This document shows positions 1 to 5,113 of a DNA stretch of 5,844 bases, in pieces. Each line of letters begins with the position of its first letter. Positions within the stretch are counted from its first letter, which is position 1. This stretch comes from Luminiphilus sp. (GTDB lineage Bacteria; Pseudomonadota; Gammaproteobacteria; Pseudomonadales; Halieaceae): the NCBI GenBank assembly GCA_024638905.1, contig JAHEJH010000140.1:1-5844 (forward strand), written 5' to 3'. Under the pieces are notes generated by a model. It was not told the DNA's origin. It saw only the letters and a program-made list of their open reading frames with translations, and did no database searches. Both the position numbers and the translations under genes were made by a program.

Positions 1-119
1 GGGATCTGGAATGACTGGTTAGCGAAAAGCGTGAGTTTGATGCCGCGCTTTTGTGCCGCGCGATACAAAATGTCGCGAATCACCACGGGGCAGGCATCGG
101 CATCGACCAGAATATGCAT
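1..119 (-). CDS. yaiI: UPF0178 (YaiI/YqxD, DUF188) protein, N-terminal part only
   Basis: The 39 complete codons visible on the minus strand encode a protein starting MHILVDADACPVVIRDIL and continuing with a YRAAQKRGIKLTLFANQS segment. This matches the opening of the YaiI/YqxD family: a short first beta strand, the invariant VDADACP motif, then a helix and the ANQ strand end. The family has a PIN-like fold with conserved acidic residues (here D6 and D8) but no settled function. The ATG at 119-117 is chosen because family members begin three or four residues before VDADAC. A purine-rich AGGAAG directly abuts it, so the ribosome site is closely spaced. The gene runs off the left edge, so about three quarters of the usual ~150 residues is missing. 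Family assignment is firm from the motif; the biochemical role is unknown. Confidence 0.9.
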   Translation of the reverse strand, partial: MHILVDADACPVVIRDILYRAAQKRGIKLTLFANQSFQI

Positions 120-214
120 CTTCCTAAATTGACCTCGTCACCTGCGCAGCCCGCGGCCGCTGATTGCACGGCTTCACTGTCTGACTGGGGAGCCGCGATG
201 ACCTCCTCCAGCGC

Positions 215-249
215 TGGCGAGGCCTTGCCAAGTGTGTATACTACGCGCC
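215..249 (+). promoter_or_regulatory. Putative tRNA promoter with GC-rich discriminator
   Basis: A good -10 hexamer TATACT (237-242) lies about 36 bases before the tRNA. It is followed by a very GC-rich stretch (ACGCGCCCCGG), which is the type of discriminator known from stringently controlled stable-RNA promoters. The -35 side is weak (TGGCGA at 215-220, 16-base spacer). A start near 249 is inferred. A small 6-bp hairpin (254-259 with 263-268, loop ACT) would lie in the leader removed during tRNA processing. The -10 is nearly palindromic (GTATAC), so it might also serve the divergent minus-strand gene. Confidence 0.45.
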
Positions 250-278
250 CCGGCGAGGCACTGCCTCGTTGGCTTTGC

Positions 279-355
279 GCGGAATTAGCTCAGCTGGATA
301 GAGCGTCGGTCTACGAAACCGAAGGTCGCAGGTTCGACTCCTGCATTCCGCGCCA
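279..355 (+). tRNA. tRNA-Arg (anticodon ACG)
   Basis: A full cloverleaf can be folded by eye. The acceptor stem GCGGAAT (279-285) pairs perfectly with ATTCCGC (345-351). The D arm is GCTC/GAGC, the anticodon stem TCGGT/ACCGA encloses loop CTACGAA, and the T arm GCAGG/CCTGC encloses TTCGACT. The discriminator is G352 and the CCA end is encoded (353-355), as is usual in gammaproteobacteria. The loop puts ACG at positions 34-36, so the tRNA reads CGN arginine codons after A34 is converted to inosine by TadA. No second tRNA follows, and no duplicated 3' end that would mark an integrated element is seen in the window. Confidence 0.97.
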
Positions 356-474
356 TCCCCCGTTCTTTCTCACCGTTTCATCTCGCTTAGCAGCGTCTGC
401 GGCGAGAAATGTCCGGATTTGGATTTTGTTTTGCCTCCAATAAGATGTAGTGACGCTCTCCCCGGACAAGGACG

Positions 475-822
475 ATGGATAACGACCTTTGGGTTTTCGT
501 AGCGATCCTGTTGGCGCTTACTGCTACCGTCCTGCCGACGATAGCTTTTTTCCATCGATGCCGAGCCTGCGGAAGCCTCGCTCACGGGTTTAAATCTGAC
601 AAGCTCGCCAATTTCCGGACTGGAGAGGCGTTCTTCGTGTGCCGCCGCTGTGGCGACAGAACCGTAAAGGGTAAGGTCGAATCCGACGGCTCAGTAGCTT
701 GGCTTAGCGGCGGCACCGGCCACTTCGATGAGTCAGGGCACTACACCGGAGACGCCGGCGGGGTTTTTGGAGACGGCGGCGCGGACGGCGGTGGTGGCGG
801 TGGCGGAGATGGCGGCGCGTAA
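475..822 (+). CDS. Single-pass membrane protein with zinc ribbon and Gly-rich tail
   Basis: This 115-residue protein has three visible parts. Residues 5-26 form one hydrophobic membrane segment. Residues 29-60 carry two CxxC knuckles (C29/C32 and C56/C59, 23 residues between them), which is the pattern of a zinc ribbon placed right after the membrane. From about residue 79 the chain turns Gly/Asp-rich and ends in a run of seven glycines and GDGGA. An AAGGA at 468-472 precedes the ATG by two bases, and a weak promoter-like pair (TTGGAT at 419-424, TAAGAT at 441-446) lies upstream. I do not recognise a named family. The order membrane segment, zinc ribbon, Gly-rich tail recalls the C-terminal part of some TPM-domain (YgcG-like) proteins, but the TPM domain itself is absent. 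No gene follows on the same strand before the convergent ABM gene. Confidence 0.75.
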   Translation: MDNDLWVFVAILLALTATVLPTIAFFHRCRACGSLAHGFKSDKLANFRTGEAFFVCRRCGDRTVKGKVESDGSVAWLSGGTGHFDESGHYTGDAGGVFGDGGADGGGGGGGDGGA

Positions 823-849
823 ACAACCCGCCCCGGCACCACGCATCAA

Positions 850-1164
850 TTAGCGGACAACGGCTTCGAGAATTTCGATTTCTGGCGCGGCAGCCACCTT
901 GCCAGCCAGCTGCTTGTTAGCCGCTAGAAAATATTCGGTCTTGCCATGGGCATCGAGGGCCTCCGGGCTGTCGTACTGCTCCATCACTTTGTACACCTGT
1001 GGATCGCTGCCACTTTTATGTAGCGCGTAGAACACGTTACCAGGCTCATTAGCCCTCACCTTTTCAGTGAGATCCAGAAAAGCACTCTCGAACTCTTCGT
1101 TTTTGCCTTCCAAAATGGTGATAGTCGCCAGCAAACCAATAGCCGTAATTAATGTCCTATGCAT
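850..1164 (-). CDS. ABM-domain protein (putative quinol monooxygenase / YgiN-like)
   Basis: The 104-residue product fits a single ABM domain (antibiotic biosynthesis monooxygenase, dimeric alpha/beta barrel). It shows the first strand LLATITILEGK, helix EFESAFLDLTEKVRANEPG, second strand FYALHKS, then YKVMEQYDSPEALDAHGKTEYF with the His typical of the family, and a last strand PEIEILEAV. Family members are small cofactor-free oxygenases or quinol/aldehyde-acting enzymes; the substrate here cannot be told. The start is uncertain. The first ATG (1164) has no ribosome site and adds about eight residues before the usual IGLLATI start, while an AGGA lies inside the codons that follow it. A non-ATG start at 1140 (ATT) or 1134 (TTG) is possible. 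The gene converges on the zinc-ribbon gene with only 27 bases between. Confidence 0.85.
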   Translation of the reverse strand: MHRTLITAIGLLATITILEGKNEEFESAFLDLTEKVRANEPGNVFYALHKSGSDPQVYKVMEQYDSPEALDAHGKTEYFLAANKQLAGKVAAAPEIEILEAVVR

Positions 1165-1359
1165 GTTTGAATCGTGAATGGCTGCGCAGTTTATCGGAGC
1201 ACGAGGTCAATGATGGCGGCCTAGCACGACTAACCGCAATACATGTCGCAACTACCCCGCCCTGCTTCCTCAATTGACTATGACTCTCACCCGAGCCACC
1301 ACCGCCGTGTCCCGATACACTCGTCACTTCTGCCACTGACCAGAGAACAGGAGCAACAC
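1165..1359. other. Intergenic region between divergent genes
   Basis: These 195 bases separate the minus-strand ABM gene from the plus-strand DUF3237 gene and should hold the promoters of both. A TTGACT (1274-1279) could be a plus-strand -35, but no matching -10 sits at the right distance. I see no further gene or strong stem-loop. An open frame that extends the DUF3237 protein upstream into this region lacks family similarity. Confidence 0.5.
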
Positions 1360-1794
1360 ATGAGGGCAAACGCCGAACTAGTGCCGATGGGCACTATCAC
1401 CGCACAGTTGGGACAACGTATTGAGGTGGGCGACGGGCCCAAAGGCACTCGACTGCTGGTGGACGTCACCAGTGTTGAGGTGGAGAGCGATCGGTTACGC
1501 GCGAGCCTGGCGGCAACCGACGCCGCGGATTGGCTGACGGTCGGTAGTGACGGCTCCGTTGGCTGTGTGGATGTGCGCTTGACCCTGAAAACCGATGACG
1601 GCGCCTACATCTATGTCGAGTACGGCGGCCGGGCCGACATGGCCAACGGCTTGATCGCCACCGCACCCACTTTTCAGACCGGCGATGAGCGCTACGCCTG
1701 GCTCAACAGTATTCAAGCGGTCGGTGCCGGCGCACTCGGTGAGGATGGCGTACTGACCTACTCTTTGTATGAGGTTGTATTGAGTCGGAGCTGA
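1360..1794 (+). CDS. DUF3237 (UPF0311) family protein
   Basis: The 144-residue protein matches the DUF3237 family along its whole length. Visible hallmarks are LGQRIEVGDGPKGTRLLVDV near residues 17-36, the central DWLTVGSDGSVGCVDVRLTL, the TDDGAYIYVEYGGR segment (79-91), and PTFQTGDERYAWLN (103-116) with the closing LTYSLYEV strand. Members are small beta-barrel-like proteins of unknown function, often found near catabolic genes in Proteobacteria. The frame is open back to 1243, but the ATG at 1360 is chosen: it has an AGGAG (1349-1353) six bases upstream, and family similarity begins here. No signal peptide is seen, so a cytoplasmic location is expected. The small basic gene starts 34 bases after its stop. 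Confidence 0.88.
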   Translation: MRANAELVPMGTITAQLGQRIEVGDGPKGTRLLVDVTSVEVESDRLRASLAATDAADWLTVGSDGSVGCVDVRLTLKTDDGAYIYVEYGGRADMANGLIATAPTFQTGDERYAWLNSIQAVGAGALGEDGVLTYSLYEVVLSRS

Positions 1795-1828
1795 GTTTTA
1801 CTGCGCTTCGGTTTCGCTACAGTACGCT

Positions 1829-2017
1829 ATGCCCCGCAGAACCTATGAATCAGACGGACACCGCGTCGAGGTCGTCGAAGATCTCAACGCTCTGGTGTCT
1901 GACAAGCGCGCAGGCTGGCGTGCGACACCTGCCAAAGCGCGGAGGCGGCAGCGCCGGTATGGCAAACGCCTGACAAAAGCGGTTCTGTCTGCAGGCATTG
2001 ACCGAGACTACACATAG
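1829..2017 (+). CDS. Small basic hypothetical protein (62 aa)
   Basis: This 62-residue product is strongly basic in the middle (KARRRQRRYGKRL, residues 36-48) and has an acidic N-terminal part (VEVVEDLNALVSDKRAG). I cannot assign a family. The basic stretch could bind nucleic acid, but that is a guess. Codon third positions are GC-rich as in neighbouring genes, which supports it being real. The ATG has no Shine-Dalgarno sequence. Instead a TACAGT that resembles a -10 hexamer ends five bases upstream (1818-1823), so the message could be leaderless; alternatively it is read through from the DUF3237 gene 34 bases before. Minus-strand frames over the same region look like shadows. Coding status is likely but not certain. 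Confidence 0.55.
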   Translation: MPRRTYESDGHRVEVVEDLNALVSDKRAGWRATPAKARRRQRRYGKRLTKAVLSAGIDRDYT

Positions 2018-2099
2018 CGAGGCCCGCCACCAGACTCGCATACACTAAGTCTGCACAGGCCAGCGTATCAGGCTCAGCGAGCCTGCAAAGAACAAAAAG

Positions 2100-2155
2100 A
2101 AGAGGTAAAAGAAAAGGCCCCAGCAAAGCCGCCGGTGAGGCGCTTCGCTGGGGCC
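2100..2155 (-). terminator. Strong intrinsic terminator, minus-strand orientation
   Basis: GGCCCCAGC (2116-2124) pairs with GCTGGGGCC (2147-2155). After one A-C mismatch the stem continues with AAGC/GCTT and GCC/GGC around a GGTGA loop. Read on the minus strand, the stem is followed at once by TTTTCTTTTACC and more T-rich sequence, the textbook layout of a Rho-independent terminator. On the plus strand no T-tract follows, so it should not end the small basic gene. No minus-strand protein gene lies just upstream, so what it terminates is unclear. Confidence 0.65.
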
Positions 2156-2279
2156 GGCACAGACTCGTGGTCTGACAATGTGTACGCCCTCCGCTATGAG
2201 CGGATCACCCCCCCCGATATGCAGATATCCCAGTCGCCCTCACGCGCCTCACTTGGGCGCTACAGTGACTGCGACCCGC

Positions 2280-2316
2280 TTAATGACACTGCAACAAAAC
2301 ATCTCTAATGTGGCGG
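2280..2316 (+). promoter_or_regulatory. Putative promoter of the secreted-protein gene
   Basis: TCTAAT (2304-2309) matches the -10 consensus at five of six bases. A weak -35 (TTAATG, 2280-2285) lies 18 bases before it. A start near 2316 would give a leader of about 50 bases that opens with a 7-bp stem-loop (2318-2324 with 2331-2337), followed by an A-rich strip and the ribosome site AGGGGA (2354-2359). Assignment rests on consensus match only. Confidence 0.4.
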
Positions 2317-2366
2317 GGGTTGGCTCGCTTGCCAGCCATCAAAAAACAAAACGAGGGGAAACCACA

Positions 2367-3128
2367 ATGAAATACTGGGTCAACAGCGTGTTAAGCCTGC
2401 TCATCGTGATAGCGATGAGCCCAGCTCATGCACAGCAAGATATACCGCAACTGGGCGCCATCGAGAGCTGGGGCTGCCAAATGAACGACGGCAAATCCAT
2501 GTCGGATCTGATGCAAGTCGTCGACGACTGGAATGAGTGGGCCGACGAAAACGGTCTCGACGCCTACACCGCATGGGTTCTGAACCCCATCTTCAAGGCC
2601 AACGCTGACTTTGCCCGCGAGGCAGGCTGGCTCGGTTACGCACCTAACTTCACCGAGATGGGCAAGGGCATGCATGCCTGGGTTACCAAGGGCCAGAAGA
2701 TGAACGAGCGCTTCAATGAGGCTTGGACCTGTGGCTCGCACAGCGAAGCAGGGACCATGCTGGTACGACCGCCCGCTGAAGGCCCCTCCTCAGCCGTCGT
2801 CAGCTTCAGTGATTGCACGCTCAATGAGGGTGTCACCCCACCCGATCTGATGGCAGCGACTGCCAAGTGGAACGCCTATCTCGACGAGCAGGAAGTCGTG
2901 GCGGCGATCGCTTATCACTTCCCCGGTCACGGTAACCCAACCGACATGACCGCAGACATGAAAATCTCTGTCTGGAGACCCAGCCTAGAAACCTACGGTC
3001 GTGATGCTGATCTGTACGTGAATGGTGGCGGTCGACAGATGGACGATGCCATTTTTGGCGAGATCATGAGCTGTGACAGCCCGCGCATGTATGCGGCGAC
3101 CCTCGTTCGCGCAGGACAGGCTCAGTAA
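2367..3128 (+). CDS. Secreted protein with two related Cys-bounded repeats (unknown function)
   Basis: The 253-residue product starts with a clear Sec signal peptide: MKYW, a hydrophobic core SVLSLLIVIAM, and a likely cleavage after AHA at residue 22. The mature protein is two related halves. Each begins Cys-x2-Asn-x-Gly (C37, C150), then a DLM (47-49; 160-162) and a Trp-Asn pair (55-56; 168-169), and closes with a second Cys (C122, C236) and an LVR motif (132-134; 246-248). The offset is 113-114 residues, so this is an internal duplication, and each half could hold one disulfide (C37-C122, C150-C236). I recognise no named family. The ATG at 2367 is chosen over an upstream open frame from 2178 because of the signal peptide and the AGGGGA ribosome site eight bases upstream. 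A periplasmic or exported location is expected. It appears to be a single-gene unit with its own promoter and stem-loops after the stop. Confidence 0.85.
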   Translation: MKYWVNSVLSLLIVIAMSPAHAQQDIPQLGAIESWGCQMNDGKSMSDLMQVVDDWNEWADENGLDAYTAWVLNPIFKANADFAREAGWLGYAPNFTEMGKGMHAWVTKGQKMNERFNEAWTCGSHSEAGTMLVRPPAEGPSSAVVSFSDCTLNEGVTPPDLMAATAKWNAYLDEQEVVAAIAYHFPGHGNPTDMTADMKISVWRPSLETYGRDADLYVNGGGRQMDDAIFGEIMSCDSPRMYAATLVRAGQAQ

Positions 3129-3140
3129 CGCTCACTCTTT

Positions 3141-3171
3141 GTTTCGCCTCGACGACCAGTTGAGGCGAAAC
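3141..3171. repeat. 10-bp perfect inverted repeat after the secreted-protein gene
   Basis: GTTTCGCCTC (3141-3150) and GAGGCGAAAC (3162-3171) form a perfect 10-bp stem with an 11-base loop, starting 12 bases after the stop codon. No T-tract follows on either strand, so it is not a classical intrinsic terminator. It may protect the 3' end of the message or act together with the next stem-loop. Confidence 0.7.
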
Positions 3172-3177
3172 ACGCTC

Positions 3178-3214
3178 GGGGAGGTCCGTCACCGACAGAT
3201 CCCCCCTCTTTTCT
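3178..3214 (+). terminator. Candidate terminator of the secreted-protein gene
   Basis: GGGGA (3178-3182) can pair with TCCCC (3200-3204), and inside it GTC (3184-3186) with GAC (3194-3196). A T-rich tract TCTTTTCT (3207-3214) follows after two C. The stem is short and interrupted, so this is a modest terminator candidate, more plausible because it sits behind the 3141-3171 stem-loop and before the next promoter. Confidence 0.4.
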
Positions 3215-3233
3215 ACCCTGATTACGTCGCCGA

Positions 3234-3270
3234 TTGACGGCTGCCGCTACCCGCTCATATTTTACTGCGG
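3234..3270 (+). promoter_or_regulatory. Putative promoter of the MttB-family gene
   Basis: TTGACG (3234-3239, five of six -35 bases) is followed after 18 bases by TATTTT (3258-3263, four of six -10 bases). A start near 3270 would leave a leader of about 118 bases before the ATG at 3388. The leader contains a short stem CCCGG/CCGGG (3332-3336 with 3349-3353). No riboswitch is recognised. Confidence 0.45.
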
Positions 3271-3387
3271 CCCCCGCAAATTCTGCTGGCGCGCGCAAGA
3301 TTTTTGAGGTATTTCTAACCCTGATTTTCGACCCGGATGACAGCACAACCGGGCGGGCGCTGGCCGGCTTTAGGGGGGGACCTGACG

Positions 3388-4935
3388 ATGGCGAGACGTG
3401 CGGGAGGCAGACAGGCGCGACATGCTCAACGGAGCGCGCCGCTGGAAGAAGCGATGAAACCTGTGCGGCCCGGTGAACGCGGCGGCCGCTACCATCCTTT
3501 TACGGATCAGGACCTCGAAGCCATCGTCGAGAACATCTATCGTATTCTCGAAGAAGTCGGTTTCAAAGACGCCACACCACACTGCATTGAAACCTGTGAA
3601 GCCGTTGGCGCAGTGCTGGGTGACGACGGCCGCTTACGCATGCCCCGCGCGGTGGTCGATGCCGCGCTCAAGCAAGCCAAACGTAACCTCACGCTGCACG
3701 CACAGGACCCGGAGTTCGATCTGGATCTGTCTGGCTCGCGCGTGCACTTTGCCACCGCGGGCGCCGCCGTGATGATCGCCGACTCAATGAAGAACGAGTA
3801 CCGCGACTCCACCACCCGAGACCTCTACGACCTGGCACGCATCGCCGATAACTGCGAGCACATCCACATGTTCCAGCGCATGTGCGTGCTGCGCGATCTG
3901 GACAACACCTACGAGATGGACCTCAACACCACCTACTGTTGCGTAGCCGGAACGCGCAAGCACGTGGGCGCAAGCTGGAGTAACTGCGACCATCTGGGTA
4001 AAGCGCTGGAGATGCTGCACATCATCGCCGGTGGCGAGCCCGCGTGGCGAGCACGGCCTTTCGTCAGTCAGTCAAACTGCTTTGTCGTGCCGCCCATGAA
4101 GTTCGCGCAGGAAGCACTCGAGTGCCTGCGTGTCGCCGTGGAGGGCGGGATGCCCGTGCTGCTTCTGTCAGCGGGGCAAGCCGGTGCCACCACACCAGCA
4201 ACGCTCGCCGGCGCTGTCAGTCAAGCCTGGGCGGAGTGCATTGGCGGACTGGTGTATGTGAACGCCATCGAGCCCGGCGCACCTGCCATCATCGGCGCCT
4301 GGCCCTTCGTCTCAGATCTTCGCACTGGCGCCATGAGCGGCGGGTCGCCAGAGCAAGGACTCATCTCCAGCGGCTGTGCTCAGCTGGGCCTCTATTTTGA
4401 TTTGCCGTTTGGCACCGCCTGCGGCATGACCGATGCCAACATGCCTGATTTTCAGGCAGGCGCGGAGCGGGCCCATACGCTGATGCCACCGGCGTTGGCA
4501 GGTTCAAATCTGATCTACGAAGCCGCAGGCATGTACTCCAGTCTGCTGGGAGTCTGCCCGGAGAGCCTGATTCTCGATAACGATGTATTGGGCGCAACAC
4601 TGCGGGCGGTGCGGGGCATCGAAGTCAACGACCAAACGCTGGGCTTTGATGACCTTGCCGCGGTTTGTCTCGGCGATAAGGGTCACTACTTGGGTTCAGA
4701 CCATACCCTGGCGGTGATGCAGAGTGAGTACCTCTACCCAGAGGTGGGAAATCGGTTCAGCCCCAACGTGTGGGAAGCTTCCGACAAGCCATTAGCGATC
4801 GACAACGCGATCCGCACCCGCGACCACATATTGGCGACCTATGTGCCGACGCACATCCCGCCTGAGGTCGACGCCGAGATTCGCGCGAAGTTTCCGATTC
4901 GTTTGATGACGGAAGATCTGGTGGAGAGCGCCTGA
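3388..4935 (+). CDS. Trimethylamine/glycine-betaine methyltransferase (MttB) family protein
   Basis: The 515-residue product matches the MttB superfamily from end to end. It has a basic N-terminus MARRAGGRQARHAQR, then RYHPFTDQDLEAI, the HFATAGAAVMIAD strand (about 120-132), MDLNTTYCCVAGTRKHVG (177-194), ARPFVSQSNCFVVPPMKF (222-239), the LLLSAGQAGATTPATLAGA barrel segment (259-276), GAMSGGSPEQ (314-323) and CGMTDANMPDFQAG (345-358). Known members transfer a methyl group from an amine to a corrinoid protein: trimethylamine in Pyl-containing archaeal MttB, glycine betaine or related quaternary amines in Pyl-free members such as MtgB. This frame has no internal amber codon, so it is a Pyl-free type; the substrate is inferred only. 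The start at 3388 is preferred over 3337 because AGGGGGGGA (3372-3380) lies seven bases upstream and MARR-type starts fit homologues I recall. No corrinoid protein or reactivase is in the window. A GcvT-type gene converges from the right. Confidence 0.92.
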   Translation: MARRAGGRQARHAQRSAPLEEAMKPVRPGERGGRYHPFTDQDLEAIVENIYRILEEVGFKDATPHCIETCEAVGAVLGDDGRLRMPRAVVDAALKQAKRNLTLHAQDPEFDLDLSGSRVHFATAGAAVMIADSMKNEYRDSTTRDLYDLARIADNCEHIHMFQRMCVLRDLDNTYEMDLNTTYCCVAGTRKHVGASWSNCDHLGKALEMLHIIAGGEPAWRARPFVSQSNCFVVPPMKFAQEALECLRVAVEGGMPVLLLSAGQAGATTPATLAGAVSQAWAECIGGLVYVNAIEPGAPAIIGAWPFVSDLRTGAMSGGSPEQGLISSGCAQLGLYFDLPFGTACGMTDANMPDFQAGAERAHTLMPPALAGSNLIYEAAGMYSSLLGVCPESLILDNDVLGATLRAVRGIEVNDQTLGFDDLAAVCLGDKGHYLGSDHTLAVMQSEYLYPEVGNRFSPNVWEASDKPLAIDNAIRTRDHILATYVPTHIPPEVDAEIRAKFPIRLMTEDLVESA

Positions 4936-4985
4936 ACCAACTTGGCGCACTTGGGGGACTCGGCGAGCTTTACGAACTTTGCGAA

Positions 4986-5049
4986 AGCACCGATAAGAAA
5001 GCACCGATAAATAGCACCGATAAACAGCATCGATATACTGCGCCGATGC
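4986..5049. repeat. Decaying tandem repeat, unit AGCACCGATAA, period 13-14
   Basis: Three exact copies of AGCACCGATAA start at 4986, 5000 and 5013. A fourth copy with two changes (AGCATCGATAT) starts at 5026, and a more diverged fifth (TGCGCCGATGC) at 5039. Spacing is 14, 13, 13 and 13 bases. The core AGCACCGA appears once more at 5116-5123, overlapping the last codons of the minus-strand GcvT-type gene. The array lies between two convergent genes. It is too short, with units too closely set, to be a CRISPR array. Role unknown; it may be slippage-derived or a set of protein-binding sites. Confidence 0.85.
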
Positions 5050-5064
5050 ATTGACGTCAGGAAA

Positions 5065-5094
5065 GCGTTGCTAGTGACGACCTGCTATCAACGC
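5065..5094. terminator. Weak stem-loop between convergent genes, possible bidirectional terminator
   Basis: GCGTTG (5065-5070) pairs with CAACGC (5089-5094), continued after one mismatch by TAG/CTA (5072-5074 with 5085-5087) around a 10-base loop. On the minus strand it is followed by TTTCC, on the plus strand by AATCCTTTG. T-tracts are short in both directions, but the position between two converging genes fits a transcription end. Confidence 0.35.
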
Positions 5095-5113
5095 AATCCT
5101 TTGTAAGGTGCGC

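Larger units (their letters stand above)
2018..2366. other. Hairpin-rich intergenic region
   Basis: These 349 bases hold no convincing gene on either strand but many inverted repeats. They are 2069-2085 (CAGGCTC/GAGCCTG), 2116-2155 (long imperfect stem, listed separately), 2160-2174 (CAGAC/GTCTG), 2190-2204 (TCCGCT/AGCGGA), 2216-2229 (GATAT/ATATC), 2244-2260 (GCGCC/GGCGC) and 2318-2337 (GGTTGGC/GCCAGCC). A purine-rich strip (2086-2115) separates the first two, and a run of eight C lies at 2208-2215. The right end holds the promoter and leader of the secreted-protein gene. A frame open from 2178 into that gene is not its real N-terminus. Confidence 0.6.

Noticed and set aside
279..355. tRNA as integration site of a genomic island
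   Set aside because: No integrase and no repeat of the tRNA 3' end are seen in the window, and the flanking genes look like ordinary chromosomal genes.
51..443. Open frame of 130 codons on the plus strand
   Set aside because: It runs across the tRNA-Arg gene and over the start of the minus-strand YaiI gene, and its translation has no family character.
1884..2126. Minus-strand frame of 80 codons with a hydrophobic start
   Set aside because: It begins inside the terminator stem, and its T-rich tail explains the Leu/Phe-rich start. It overlaps the more plausible plus-strand small gene and lacks a ribosome site.
2208..2215. Run of eight C as a phase-variable tract
   Set aside because: It lies outside any supported coding region and is not placed between promoter elements that I can recognise.
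2178..2366. N-terminal extension of the secreted-protein gene
   Set aside because: It would bury a clear signal peptide 63 residues inside the protein, and it has low-complexity non-coding character. The ATG at 2367 has a good ribosome site.
3388..4935. Pyrrolysine-containing MttB
   Set aside because: The reading frame has no internal TAG codon; it is sense-coded throughout and ends at TGA, so it is of the Pyl-free type.
4986..5049. CRISPR array
   Set aside because: Units are 11 bases with 2-3 base gaps, far too short for repeats and spacers, and no cas gene is present.
4839..5051. Minus-strand frames of about 70 codons through the tandem repeat
   Set aside because: They overlap the end of the MttB-family gene, and their repeated residues come from the DNA repeat. 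No family resemblance.
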